From: Glutinoglossum americanum
Lineage: Eukaryota; Ascomycota; Geoglossomycetes; Geoglossales; Geoglossaceae
Length of the DNA stretch: 64,000 bases
Direction of reading: 5' to 3'
NCBI GenBank assembly: GCA_020080175.1
Contig: JAGHQL010000008.1
Location: 184,624-248,623, forward strand
The notes beneath the pieces are model-generated. The model was not told where the DNA came from. It searched no databases and saw nothing but the letters and a program-made list of their open reading frames with translations. The position numbers and the translations under genes are program-made. Each line of letters starts with the position of its first letter. The stretch's first letter is position 1. Positions 14,248-26,266 of the stretch are shown here, one piece after another.

Positions 14248-14938
14248 TCATGCACCCTGCATATGATTTTCTTGCATGTACCGGTACCCGAAGAAAGCTA
14301 CGAGGCCACCGATGAGGATTAGTGCGTAGATGCCCACTCCGAACCCTGCGTCAGGGGAGGTTGTGGTCGTGCCAGCTGGAGGGGCTACTTTGGGGATTGG
14401 GTCGCCGGGCTGGATTGAATTGTTAGCGGGGTTTAGAATGTTTTAATCAGGGGTGAGTGGGGTTGCTAAGTTGAGTGTGGAGTGGGTGGTCGTCCGTCAG
14501 GAACGGAGAGTCTATTTCCACATCTTACCTTACGCTTCAACTTCGCAACCAAATGTCCACTAAGTATCTCGCGCGCCTCATCGGAATGCCCAACGTCCTC
14601 GAAAGCCTCTGTGGCATCTAGTCCGCCCACGTCGAGAAGAACTTCGTCACCGCCTCTATATATTCACATCATGTCTAGAAATTAGCGACAAGCCTCCAAT
14701 GTTATCCACAAAGAAAATAATTTTTCTCTTTCGGGGGGTTTTTTTTGTTGGGAGGCTGTTGGGCAAGGGCAGACAACGTGTGGAGCACCAAACGGGATAG
14801 GTTAAGAGAGATCCTAACGTACGGATGTTCATCCACAAAGTTCGAGACATCATAGACTTGGTCATGAATCACGACATATAGATTCTTCTTCGTATTGTGG
14901 TCCGAAACCTCGTCATATGTGAGCTCCTTGGTAGCCAT
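14248..14938 (-). CDS. CYB5: Cytochrome b5, tail-anchored
   Basis: Three exons on the minus strand (14823-14938, 14529-14655, 14248-14409) encode 134 residues. The heme-binding domain fills ~1-85, with the signature 'VDEHPGGDEVLLD' assembled across intron 1, giving the first axial His in 'EHPGG', and 'EDVGHSDEAREIL' giving the second axial His. A Thr/Pro-rich linker precedes one C-terminal hydrophobic helix ('GVGIYALILIGGLVAFFGYR') and a short polar tail, the form of the ER tail-anchored protein. Cytochrome b5 passes electrons from NADH or NADPH reductases to desaturases, P450s and sterol enzymes. Length and architecture are ordinary for fungi. The start ATG sits at the usual distance from the heme domain. 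Confidence 0.95.
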
Positions 14939-16151
14939 CTTCTCCTATTATTCCTCTTGAACTCCAATCCAATCCGGTCAGTCTTCTCTATCTTTCCTTC
15001 TCTCTCAAAGGTATCGCAAAATAAATGAGTGTATCGAAAGGAAGACGGCAACGACAATGTTGGAAGAGGATCAGGTCGGGGAACAGAAGAGCAGACAGTA
15101 CGTTAAGTTGATTGGCGAAAGGAAAGGGAGTTCGTTGGAGCGTTTTAGCCAATTGGAGGGTTGATTAGTGCTTGTTGAGGCTTCGTGTTCGTCGGCAAAT
15201 CGGGAGTTTTTCCCCGGACAAGTTAGATCACACTTAGCCCTCAGACACCAGGATATCTGCAGGAGAGCATTAGTTAACCGTTACTTTACTCTGTAGTCAG
15301 TAGACAGCAGAGGTGCCTCAAGATGAGCAATATCCGCAGGGAGGTAGAGATATCTTGGGCACCTCCTCGCAGACTACTCCCACCTGTTTTCCGGTCATAC
15401 ATTGGTAGGCGACAAAGGTGGCCCCCAAACTTCATCTCTGTTCGGTACAATCAACGTTGTTAATTCTGCAATACCAATGAATGCCCTAGGAGGCAAACCC
15501 GTACACTATAGAATTTCCATTACGCTGTGCGTATCGCTGTCGCGAGAGATTCCTGGTTCCTGGGGTGCGCAATCAGACTCAATACACCCTCTCCCAAGTT
15601 CCACTTGGGAGATATTTCTCCGGCAGGTCTCAAAATGGGCTCGCACTGGCAAGGGTTGATCGAGTTTACTTCCTTTATCCCGGCCTGCTCTTCCTCCCTA
15701 ATTGGAGCACCTGACCGCTTGGAGCACGGAATTGGACAGACAGGGCTTCTAGACCCAAACTCCATACACTTGCCCACAAGAATCTATATGCAAAACGCAA
15801 ACCCAACCATTTTATAAGAAACTGTCGGTATCTTTAAAAGGATACTATATGGAGAGCTCTTGAGCTGTACGGTTGAATAGGTTGATGAAACTTGCTGTGA
15901 CTAAATGCGTTAGGGCACTAGTACAAAAAGGGTTTGATACTTCTCCGTCGAGTCACTATGGAAGGACGAAGCTGGCGTTACCGCTCACGGCAGAGTCTAT
16001 ATCTGAACGTTGAAGATAGAACTCCTAAGACGATATTTAAGGGTACAGAATCCTGACTGTCATTGAACCAACTTTGCTCAAACTAGTAGATACGAACGCT
16101 TTCTTGACTTCCCTCTGACCGGGGTCCCTCTAGCCGGGTAGTAAAATCGCC
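14939..16151. other. Intergenic region, no gene recognised
   Basis: It lies upstream of CYB5 and downstream of the DUF3431 gene (both minus strand). Overlapping open frames at 15402-15817 on both strands show no motif. Confidence 0.45.
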
Positions 16152-18646
16152 TTAGACCATGTCGAAGCACTGACAATCCTCAACATTCCCCCCGGTCCTC
16201 CACCTACTCAACAACGATGGACACTTCACAGCAATACCCGGCTCCGAGCACTGCATCAAAATTGACCAGAGCCTCTCCACCGTAAACCCAAGGAAAGGCG
16301 CGCTAGGTGAATCCAGCCTGCCCTTAACAATCGCCTTGTCGTGGGCCCAGCCGACCCCAGGAGACGTAATACCGTCATAGAGCTTCTTATAGATAAACTG
16401 CGGGGTCCCCCGAATACGTCGTGCCGAAGCAACAAACTGGCCTTTGTAGGCGAGGAGTGCCTGGCTGCATGTGCGGTTGTATATTTGCTGGTACGTTGGG
16501 GAGACCAAGCCATAATCGTCTGACCATCCCCATCGATCACTGCATGCGTTACAATCGCAGAGCACGCCGGCGAAGCCTAGGCTGAGCATTCCGGTGTTAG
16601 ATCGGAGGTAGTTGTTCAGGCGAGGGACAAACTCTCGCATGTTATGTACGTGTGCTTGGATGAACATTGTCTGTTCAGCAAGGTCATCCCACCGGTGGAG
16701 AATATGGTGTAGGAATGTTCCTCCCTCTCTTCCGCGATTTTCCAGCTTCTCTACCACGTCCGCCCCTATAGTGGACTTGAGGGAGGCTTCATCCGCATCC
16801 AGATGCTTAGTATAAATGAATATTCGGTGTGAGAGTGTGGAGATGTAGTTGGTGGCCTGTATTGCTGATAATATTCTCGCGACATCTTGGGGGTCTTCGT
16901 CATACATGCTAATAACAATATCAAAACGGTGAGTGGGCCTAAAATGCATATCGAGGTGCGGAGTGACAGAGTGGTCAACGGACTCCAAAGCCAGAGCTAC
17001 CCCACGGCAAAGAAGCCATGTGAAGGGCGTGATAAGCGTTAGAAGGAAACAAACCACAAAAACGCCTCCGCATCTCAGCCCATAGTGGGTGCCCGCAGTT
17101 TCACCAAGCCTTGGTGATCTCGTGCAGAAACGACGACCTCGGTCAATCAAGTGGTCACAGGCCAGTTGAATTGTCGAAAAGCCAAGTAGAGACATGGATG
17201 CGAGCAAGAATGCCGCAATCTGGACGGGCGAAGTATATACCGTGCCGGAATGAGTTGCAACGATAAAGACAATAAGAGAGGCTACTGTTGCCGGAAGTAC
17301 CTGATAGGCGGGTAGAGGTATACCACAGTGGAAAGGAAAGGAGTCTCTAGCCAAAACTGGCGAAAATGCTAGTAAAGACGCTCCGAGTATGACAGCACCC
17401 ACAGCAGATGCTGCGGCAACAGATACTAAAGTCATAGTAGCTAAGCCCCTCAGCTTGGTAAGCGGCTCGCTGCCTTCCACCGCAACGCTGCAGAGACCAG
17501 AGATAGCGAGACCAACTACGAGAGCCAACGTGATGAAGCTATGGCCAAACGCAGGGCTAGCTTGACTTCCTTCATGAGGAGCGGCCGCATTGGAAGATAT
17601 AACAAAGCACGCTCGAAAAATGCCAAGGAATACGGTTCCAAATCCGCAGAAGAGAAGGCCGTTCACGGTAAGCCTATATTCATCATATAGCGCCACAAGC
17701 GATGCAGATGCGACCACCCATATTTCTAGTGTGACCCTCTGCGAACTGTGAATATCTTTGACGCGATTCTCGGTAGCAGTAAGGCAGTAGAAGACTATCG
17801 AGTCCACCACATGCGCAAGAGGCTGGCGTTTTTCGATTCAAATAAGCGTAGGTCAAGGACATGTCTGCAACCGAGCCACGGTAAGGGCTACCTACGAAGA
17901 ACACCACAAACACAGGCAGGTTTTGCATATGTAGTAGACCCTGCATAAGGAGAGGCAGTGAGATCGCGCATGTGACAGCCGCGGACATCATGACCATCCA
18001 ATGGAGAAAGTCGTGTCGGCCAGGAAGCCAGTTCGCCCTCCCAAAGACACACCGAACACGTTCAATGACCGGCAAGTCTGGAAGGACTGATTGTTGTTGC
18101 TGAAGAGTGTAGAGAACTAACAATATAAGAATGTATATAAATGACAGGGCCCACGCTAGCGTATCGTTAGGATGAGAAAAGTGGAGCATGGTACCGGGCG
18201 CGGCAACCTACGATAATCTAGATGCCGGTCAGCGGAGGTCTCATTTGGTCAGAGAACAGCGGACCCACGATATGCATGATCGACCATTAGTGATTTCCCA
18301 GAGAGGATAGATATAGCGGAAAACGTAGCCCAGACGCTAAAGCCGGGACAAGAACGTTAACGACGCTGCTATCCCATTGATAGAACATAGAAAAGAAAGC
18401 ATCCTCCAACCTTGCTCTAAGCCAGCCCATCACGCCCTCATTCACAGCTTGCTTCCCTGCCCCTTCGAATGCCTCTCCGCTCTCCGAGCTGGATGACGAA
18501 GCGAGCTCTACTCCATAATCAGAGTCGACACTGGGAGCCATGAAGGCGTACAAAACGACGCAAAGGGAAGAAGCTTTTAGCCATCTCACAAGTACAACAT
18601 AGTCCCTATGGTGGCTGGTGGCTGTGCTTTGTGGCGGCGTAGGCAT
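16152..18646 (-). CDS. Polytopic membrane protein with C-terminal DUF3431 domain
   Basis: A three-exon minus-strand model (18325-18646, 17896-18155, 16152-17822) gives about 750 residues. The N-terminal ~440 residues hold roughly ten hydrophobic segments, the count and spacing of drug/metabolite (TPT-like) transporters. The C-terminal ~230 residues match DUF3431: 'FDIVISMYDEDPQDV', 'RIFIYTKH', 'NRGREGGTFLHHILHRWDDL', 'GFAGVLCDCNACSDRWGW', 'KGQFVASARRIRG'. DUF3431 has a glycosyltransferase-like look but no established activity. Similar transporter-DUF3431 fusions occur in other ascomycetes; a role in sugar-nucleotide use is inference only. The last intron (17823-17895) is well supported, and the first (18156-18324) uses a weak GTTTTC donor and is the least certain part. 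It is divergent from the Bye1 gene. Confidence 0.72.
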
Positions 18647-19158
18647 ATGATTATAAATGTGAAAGTGGCTTTCAGGAAGTGACAGTATTTACGCGTGATA
18701 CGTGCATATTTAGTTCTATCCCACTCAGTCCCTTCTAACATCATCAACACATTTTCGCAAACCACATCGTCACTTACCATCTCATACTTCAACATCAAGT
18801 GGACGAAACCAGACTGCAGCGCAACAAAAGCTACTTCTGCGACGTCTAGAGCGCGACTTGGGGAAGGAGGCGCACTAGGCTTGGGAAGGGCTTCTCCAAC
18901 TCAACAGAAGAACTCGTGCCGGAGTTTTCTGAGAGAGCGCGCGCACGCGAGAGACAGACCCAGACGCAGAGGCGAGATAATTGCAGGCCTTGGTCTCCTT
19001 TTGCTTTCTCAGCATTTCAACGTTATTACATACACGCTTTTGTTTGTAGAAAGGTCGCGTTGTGAGGCTCGGTGCGAGCGAAGACAGCTTCTGTACCTCA
19101 ATCAAAGCAGAGATAGTGCACGAGACAATAAAGTATCATATCTCGTGTGTCACAAAAT
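18647..19158. promoter_or_regulatory. Shared upstream region of DUF3431 gene and BYE1
   Basis: 512 bases separate the two divergent start codons. It must contain both promoters unless an unseen upstream exon exists. A GC-alternating stretch lies near 18930-18955. An open frame across it has no motif. Confidence 0.45.
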
Positions 19159-22068
19159 ATGGCTGGTAAGCACAATAGCAATACGTGGTCTCTGCCTATA
19201 TCTAGAGTTCACGTACCCCAGAGGCATTCATTGATGGCTATTGATAACTGACATTCAATTCATAGATGAACCAAGGCGATCTGGTCGCGCAACGAAGGGC
19301 CGTAACCCAAAGAACCTTGATGAAGCGGTAATCGCACCCTCGCCTCGCCCAAAGAAGGTGCGAAGGTCTACAGCAAAAGCTACGCCGGAGCCGGAGCCTA
19401 CACCTTCTGAAGCCGACAATGGTGCTGATGCTATCATCCGATGTATCTGTGGTGCCACTACAGAGGACCCAGATGATGAGCGGATGATGATTTGTTGTGA
19501 TCAGTGCTCTAGTTGGCAACACAATGAATGTATGGAACTTGATGAGGATGAAGCAGCGTTACCAGACCGCTACTTGTGCGAAATTTGCCAACCGGAAAAC
19601 CACAAAGAGCTGTTGGATAAGGTAGCTAGAGGCGAAAAACCCTGGGAAGAGCGAGCGAAAGAAAAGGAACGAGAAGAGAAAGAGAGAAAAGGGCGAAGAA
19701 AGAAGGGCGGGAAAAGAGGAAGACCTGGAAGGAAGCCAAAAGTAGCCCCTGATGCAGAAGAAGAAATGTCCAAGGATGTGAACGGGAAGTTAAAGATAGA
19801 AGATGAAGGTCCCGGAACTAGTGAGCCCATGGTTGTGGACAGTACGGAACAGAAAGAGGCTGCACAACCCCCCCCTAAAATAAAGTCCTCGCCCGAAACC
19901 CCACTGCGGCGTGGAGCTGGAGCTAAGCGGAAGACAAGGGAGACCGAAGGAGAGGAGGTGGCCCGTTCAGAATCGGAAAAGGTTCGTTTTCTATCATCAA
20001 ATAAATTCATACAATACGCTTACTGTGATGTTAGGAGCCTCAGTTGAAGATCCGGAAAGTGTCATCTCAGTACATTAAGGAAACTAACGCCAAAGAAACT
20101 AAGCCCGAACCACCCAAGCGACCCCCCCCTACACCAAGGGGCACAGCAAAGAAGCCTTCCGCTACGACAAGAAAAGTTCCTCCAAAGGATGGCCAAGTCC
20201 AAAACGAGCTTGTTGAAAATATCTCGGACCTGGAAAACGGAGTCCGTAGGGATTCGGTGGGACTTCTCCTCAAGAGCTTTACCGATCATAACTCAAAAGC
20301 CGAATCTGGAGGCACATCTACTACCCCACACAACCAGACAAGCGAAGAATTTGCAACAAAGCTGGCACTGGAGGTTGAACATTCTGTGTTTTTAAGTTTC
20401 TCGAGCTCTTTGGGAGACCCATATCGCCACAAACTCCGTTCTATGGCCTTTAACCTGAAGAAGAATCCTGCTCTCCGTGACCGTCTTCTGCAAAAAGATT
20501 TGTCTCCAATTGAATTTTCAAAGATGACGACGGACGAGATGGCGAGTAAGGAACGGCAAAAGCAGACGGAACATATGAAAAAGGAAGCCGAGAAGCAGCA
20601 TATCCTAATCAAGGACGATGGGCCACGCATTCGAAGAACCCACAAGGGTGAAGAATTCGTAAGCGATGACAGAGAGAATGGTGTGGGAAATGAATCGATT
20701 TTCTCGGCAGCGCCAACTCGACGAAGAGAGAGTGCGATTGATATCGAAGCCTCAAAGGCGGCCATGAGTCCCCCAGAAGCAGTTGGAAGTCCACGAAGCC
20801 CTGTCACTGTTGAGCTACCCGAAGACGTGCATAGCACCTTCAATGAGCGCGGCTCAGGATCACCAGCTCGAGCCAAGCCATTAACAGTGGAAACAAAAAC
20901 CTCGCCGAGTGTGGCAGGCCCTGAGAGGAAAGCTTCGTCCTCTCACTTCAATATTCAAGAAGTCTGGTCCCATGTGAAGTCACCAGACGTCGATAAGCCG
21001 CACATTCTACACCAGCCTGTGGTGCCTAGCGCTGCTGCCCCTGCCACAGAGGGGCCGGGTGATGATCCAGAAATTGACCAGCTCCTAAAGGACGAAGATG
21101 TAGAATCACCACCATATTCGCCTCCGGCGCATGATTATGATGCTGATCCCGCAATAGTCTGGCGGGGCAAGTTATCGATGAGTGGAGTGGCGGAATTCTC
21201 CGCTAGTGCCAAGCATGTCGGCGGCGCAGACCTCGGGGCAACTTTTCCGTGGACACAACTCATGCCTGAATCGCTTGCGGTTGATGGTCGCATCCAAATC
21301 GAGCGTGCCAATGAGTACCTCTGTGGCCTGCGTTGGAGTAGAACTAACGATGTTGTTGTTGTGTCTGTCAATCCCCCAGGTGACTCAACAGGACATGCGC
21401 AATTCGATCTGCTGTTCAACTATTTCAATGACCGTAAGAAGTATGGTGTTATTGGCAAAAACCTCCATTCGGCTGTCAAAGACACCTATGTCATCCCAGT
21501 CGAACTTGGAATGGCCAAGCTACCAGAGTTCCTTGCCAACCTCCAGCATTGTATGATCGACGATGGCCCACGACCTGAGCGCTTAATCCTTATCACATTT
21601 GTTGTCCGTGCGGCTGATCCGCCCTCTACTCATGCAACCCCCGGGAATCCTGATGCTACCCCATCCCACGCAAGTCCCGGCACCCCAGGTGTTGGCGTTC
21701 ACGCTACACCAATGGGCCATCCCGGTTCTTTCATTTCACCCATCAACCCGTATGGCAACACGCCCATCTCCGCTCACGCACACACTCATAGCCACAGCCA
21801 CACATACTCCTATTCGAACTCCCCGACCCCTCAGCTTCGCCAAGGCGGGTTCGCAGCGGGTGCTCTTCCAGACAATGTCCCCAGCGAAGTTGGCCAGATC
21901 CTCGGGGCATGGATCAACGCACCATCTGTGAGGGAACTGCTTCAAGGGGAACCGAGACTACCTTCTGAGGTTGTCCTGAATGTTCGCCGTCTCTTGGAGA
22001 GCGTTCCTGAGGCACAGAATGACGTTACTGTCCTGAGGACTTTGCTCAACCAAAGTACAGCATCGTAG
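19159..22068 (+). CDS. BYE1: Bye1-type transcription factor (PHD, TFIIS-central, SPOC)
   Basis: Three exons (19159-19165, 19266-19981, 20044-22068) encode about 915 residues. Exon 1 carries only Met-Ala plus one base; it joins exon 2 to give the start '[14 protein letters not shown]'. A PHD finger lies at ~60-112 ('[20 protein letters not shown]', '[10 protein letters not shown]', '[11 protein letters not shown]'). A Lys/Arg-rich stretch follows, then a TFIIS central domain at ~309-450 ('[20 protein letters not shown]', '[18 protein letters not shown]') and a SPOC domain at ~613-770 ('[17 protein letters not shown]', '[10 protein letters not shown]'). In yeast Bye1 binds RNA polymerase II through the TFIIS-like domain and H3K4me3 through the PHD finger. 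A His/Ser-rich linker (around 21776-21820) precedes a conserved-looking C-terminal helix. The intron 2 donor is the weak form GTTCGT. Confidence 0.92.
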
Positions 22069-22825
22069 GAGGCGGGATTAAGGAGGTTGCGAGAACTAGC
22101 GATGAACGACTTCTAGGTGTCTTGTGGTTTTCATACATCTGTAAAAACACTAGGCCAATTTCTTCTTCGTGGTGTGCCGTTCCTCCAGCTCAGCATTCTC
22201 GTTACTCAAATCTCATGCAGGGATAGCTGCGTACCTTTTTCACATTGGGGTCAAATCCTAGCGGGCACCGTCTCATCAGTGTCTACAATCATGTATTCTG
22301 CACTCAAGCTCTAATCCGTTGGCAATTTCTTGCTCTTTTGCTCTTTTCATTTCCCCTTCGGCTATAACTTTTTGTCTTTCATGTTGCGGCAATCAAGTTC
22401 TGCTGTTCCTATATGTTTCGCTATGTAGAGCTGTTGTCGAACTTTGGAAGCCTGCTCTTCAGATAGAAACCCTTCCCATACTTAAAGGCAAACTTCATAA
22501 AAGGAAACAGCCCTCTCAACAGATCCTTGCATGAGTTTAAAGGGTTCATTGTTTTATTCTCTTCGTTTTTTCATTTTTCTGAAATACAGAAAAAGGGTTC
22601 GTGTAATTAGATTCGGCTTGAATGTGAGGGGGTGTGGCTTGTGGATTGGTGGGAGGTCAGGGAAGGTGGTTCGTCAGGCGCGTTTCGTCACAGCGCACGG
22701 CTTGTTAAGAAGATAATGAAAAATCGGTACATGTTATGCTACCAAGAAAAAGGGAGCATGAAAGATGATTTGCATTATGCTGGCACACGACCTACATATG
22801 ACCGACGCAGAAACATCTATGCCAT
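22069..22825. other. Intergenic region between convergent BYE1 and GPI16
   Basis: This holds the 3' regions of two convergent genes. It is T-rich in the plus strand up to ~22600. No gene recognised. Confidence 0.5.
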
Positions 22826-24844
22826 CTACTTAATTTTAGCCTCCATCTCAACTTCCTTCCTACCCTTCAACCTCCCCAACAACCCTCTAACCCTCCCCAC
22901 TACCCTCCCCTTAAACACCTTAAAATCCCACTGTAACCCCGCCTCCTCCGCTGCCACGAACCTCCTCACCAACAAATTAAAAATACTCCCAAACGCCAAC
23001 GCCATTACCGTGCTCGTTAGTATGATTACGTTATATGGCATGCTGAAATCAGGTGTTGGTAGGGCTAGTAGAAGACTTGTCGTGCGGATGTAGAGAGGCG
23101 GCGCGCCTACGGGGGTCGTGATCTTAATTATTGCAGGCGCGATGTCGAAGCCGCGGTTGGCATCGGGGGGGTATTCAGTGTAGCGGAGGACAGCTTTTTC
23201 GAAGTCGTAGGAGAGGGTTACGGTGGATGATGCAGGAACTAACATGCGGACTTCGAGCTGGGTACCTCGACGGCGGTCGAGGGCGGGGCGGTAGTAGATT
23301 TCTTTTATTAGAGACTCTTTGTCTGGAGAGGCGGTATAGTTGTTGCTGGCGTTAGTAAGCTTCACGCGGAGGGTATGAAGGTACGTTTTCATGAACCACG
23401 GTAGAGATTCGAGGTAGACGAACTCGACAGGGGAGTCGGGAGAGGGGTTCGTGAGGAGGGTTTGCACGCCGCCGCGTTCTTGACCGTGGCCGGTGAAGGA
23501 GCGTTCGGCATATAGAAGTGGATGGTCGAGAGGGGTGCCGGGAATAGCATCAGATTGGCTTTTGGGGATGATAAGGTCGAATTCAGCATTATCTATGTTA
23601 TTAGTTTGTTAGCTGCGTGATCAGAGTGGAATTTAGATCTTGGAATACCTAGGATTTTATAGCAGCGGAAGAAACCTCCAGGGTATTTGTGCTCGGCCGC
23701 TCCAGGAGAGCTATAAACCTCGCGCTGGTCCGAGATGTTCATGCAGACAGCTTCGGAATTCTCACCATCGGTCTCTGTCAGAGGACATGAGCCTTTGATA
23801 GGGCGGCCAAAGACTTCCGAGAGGCTCCACGGCTGGTCAAATGTACTATCAAGGGGGTAGCAGATTTGGTCAGAGGCATATGGTTTGCTCCCATCGCAAA
23901 TCAATTCTTCTGCTGGCCGTGGGCGAGGAATCGGGTTGTCTACCAGGTGGTCAGCGAACCGCAAATGCTATCACTAAAGATGTGTTTGAGTTTGACCCAC
24001 CCCTGTGGCGTTTTGACCTCTCAATATCCAGCACCATATCAACTGTCTGATCTATTTCGAGGATACATTCGCCACCATCCTCGGGACACACAGGCCGTAC
24101 ATCAATCGACATGCTCTGCCACGAGGCGTCAAAGAGCTTGTGACCATCCAATAGACTGGATATGCCTGCCTTGCCCTTACATGGTAAAAGCTTCAAAAAA
24201 GGAGTCAGATTCTCCGTACACACTGGCTCCCGCGGAAGTGTCCCATGGAGAAGATGAAGATTAGGAATCGTGGAATTTGAGTGGTGGCCAGAGGGCTGGA
24301 AGGACATAACAGGACGGATAGTCCGCGTGGAATCGATGAAATTTAGTGAGGCACAAAATAAACCAGAAAGCGCGTTCGTCAGGGTCAGCCATCTCGCATC
24401 CGCTCTGTTGGGACATTGATCTAGCATCAGCATGCGACATAAAATAATATAATCACATTGACTTGGAAAAACAAACTCTTCATCGCTCTCCGCCTCAACC
24501 CAAGCCCACAACTCGACTCCCGTCCCTCCCTCTCGCGCCCCACCCCATGGTCTCGCACCCCAATTCTCTGCATCCCACCTCCCCAAGCTAAACCGCAAAT
24601 GCAGCTCTCTCGTATTCGCATGCTGCAGAATCTGGCCTAGCGAACGAGGAAAATAGCGAAAATTCTGTTGCTCAAAGGATGAAGATGAGGCGTTGCTGCG
24701 GAAATTGAAAGATGCGAGGAGAGAAGAAGGGGGGAGAGGACGGAGAAGGAGTCGTTCGTGATAGTCCGCAGAAGCAGAGGTGAAAGGGGTAAAGAAAATT
24801 ACTAGAATAGACAAGAGAAAGGAAGGGAGAGCGAGGATTTCCAT
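22826..24844 (-). CDS. GPI16: GPI transamidase subunit Gpi16 / PIG-T
   Basis: Four minus-strand exons (24477-24844, 24001-24404, 23649-23939, 22826-23592) encode about 609 residues. The protein starts with a signal peptide (~1-26, 'LPSFLLSILVIFFTPFTSAS') and continues with PIG-T motifs ('YHERLLLRPLPPSSLLASF', 'FPRSLGQILQHANTRELHL', 'LTNALSGLFCASLNFID', 'DVRPVCPEDGGECILEI', 'YPGGFFRCYK', 'VEFVYLESLPWFMKTYLHTL'). It ends with one transmembrane helix near the C-terminus ('MPYNVIILTSTVMALAFGSI') and a basic cytosolic tail. Gpi16 is part of the ER GPI transamidase complex with Gpi8, Gaa1, Gpi17 and Gab1, which attaches GPI anchors to proteins. Intron 1 (24405-24476) is 72 nt, has no in-frame stop and keeps the frame, so a retained-intron form would stay open. 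It is divergent from LUC7. Confidence 0.93.
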
Positions 24845-25118
24845 GACGGCTAGAACAGCCGTAGCTGTGGAGATGTTCCGAACCTATTCGGTATTCACAC
24901 TTGTCCGAATATCAAGGTGAGAAAAGTGTCATCTAATCTTGTCTAATCTAATCTAGATCGGCGTATGTGTCAATCTAATCTAATCAATCACGTCCAGTTT
25001 CTTATGTACTAAGCCTCGCTAATCGAACCTCCAGGATAATTTGTTCATATGAGTTTCAAGAGAACGCGTTTCTGATCCCAATAACCAACATCATTCTTGC
25101 TTCTGAATAGCCTAAGCC
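24845..25118. promoter_or_regulatory. Shared upstream region of GPI16 and LUC7
   Basis: 274 bases between two divergent start codons, which therefore probably share a compact promoter region. It contains repeated TCTAATCTAATC-like words around 24935-24985. Confidence 0.45.
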
Positions 25119-26266
25119 ATGGCTGCAGAGCAAAGGAAGCTGCTTGGTATATATTCCACATCCCATACCTTGTCCCACCCCATGTTCTACCCCAGAAAAA
25201 TAGCTAATCCTCAACCCTGCTCCCAGAGCAGCTTATGGGCGGTATCTTCTCTTGTCCACAAAAGCCTTCAAGAAGACCACTATACTAACATTTTCTCCTT
25301 AAAACTAGAACAACTCATGGGCGTTGGTGCCTCCTCGCGATCATCGCAATTATCCTTTACCGACCCCAAAGTATGCCGATCCTTCCTTGTAGGCACATGT
25401 CCTCACGACCTCTTCACGAACACGAAACAAGATCTGGGCCCGTGCCCTAAGGTGCATAGTGAACAACTGAAGACGGAATATGAGAACGATAAGGAGAAGG
25501 CAAAGTATGGGTATGAATATGATTATATGAGAGATTTGCAGAAGTATATCGATGAATGCAATCGACGAATTGAGGCCGCGCAACGGAGACTGGAGAAAAC
25601 GCCAGATGAGATAAGACAGACGAACGCGCTAGTAAGTGATATCGCTCCCCCCTCAGATCCCATGTTCACAACCCCCCTCTTCAGCTCAAACAAATCTCCG
25701 ACCTCCAAAAAACCATCCAAACCGGCCTCTCCGAGATCCAAATCCTTTGCGAATCCTCCCTAATTTCCCTCGCCCTAACCGAACACTTCAAGCTCAAACA
25801 ACACAAGCAAGCCAAAGAGGAACGCGAACGTGAACTCAAAGCTCTATCCGATACCTCGGGCCCGTCAGGCCACCAAAAGTTACAGGTCTGCGACGTATGC
25901 GGTGCATATCTTTCAAGACTCGATAATGATCGAAGGTTGGCGGATCACTTCTACGGGAAGATGCACTTGGGATATGCGCAGATGAGGAGAACGTATGAGG
26001 GATTGCAGAAGGAGTTGAAGGGGAGACCCTTGCCGGTGCATTCTAGGCAGGAAGGGGGATCTGCCGAGGACTCAGCGGGTCCGAGGGGGCCCGGGGGCTT
26101 TAATGAGGGTAGCGGGTATGGGGATGGCGGTGGTGGTGGAGGGTGGGGTGGTAGAGGAGGCGGTGGGTATGGTGGGCGAGGGTTCAGAGGCGGAGGAGGG
26201 GGCGGTGGATATGGACGTGGTGGCGGGGGTTTTAGAGGCAGGGGCGGGTATGGAGGGAGGTGGTGA
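25119..26266 (+). CDS. LUC7: U1 snRNP-associated splicing factor Luc7 with RGG tail
   Basis: Three exons (25119-25146, 25309-25631, 25685-26266) encode about 310 residues. The order is the Luc7 N-terminus ('EQLMGVGASSRSSQLSFTD'), a CCCH zinc finger ('VCRSFLVGTCPHDLFTNTK', 'GPCPKVHSE'), a long helical region, a second C2H2-type finger ('LQVCDVCGAYLSRLDND', 'ADHFYGKMHLGYAQ') and a C-terminal Gly/Arg-rich tail with RGG/FRG repeats (~260-310). Luc7 helps the U1 snRNP choose 5' splice sites. The yeast protein lacks such an RGG tail, while metazoan LUC7-like proteins have RS tails. Intron 1 (162 nt) keeps frame and has no stop, so intron retention would insert 54 residues at the N-terminus. The start ATG gives the conserved 'MAAEQRKLLEQLMG'. 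Confidence 0.94.

Noticed and set aside
18695-19234. 179-codon frame overlapping the BYE1 start
   Set aside because: It overlaps exon 1 and intron 1 of BYE1 in another frame and shows no motif.
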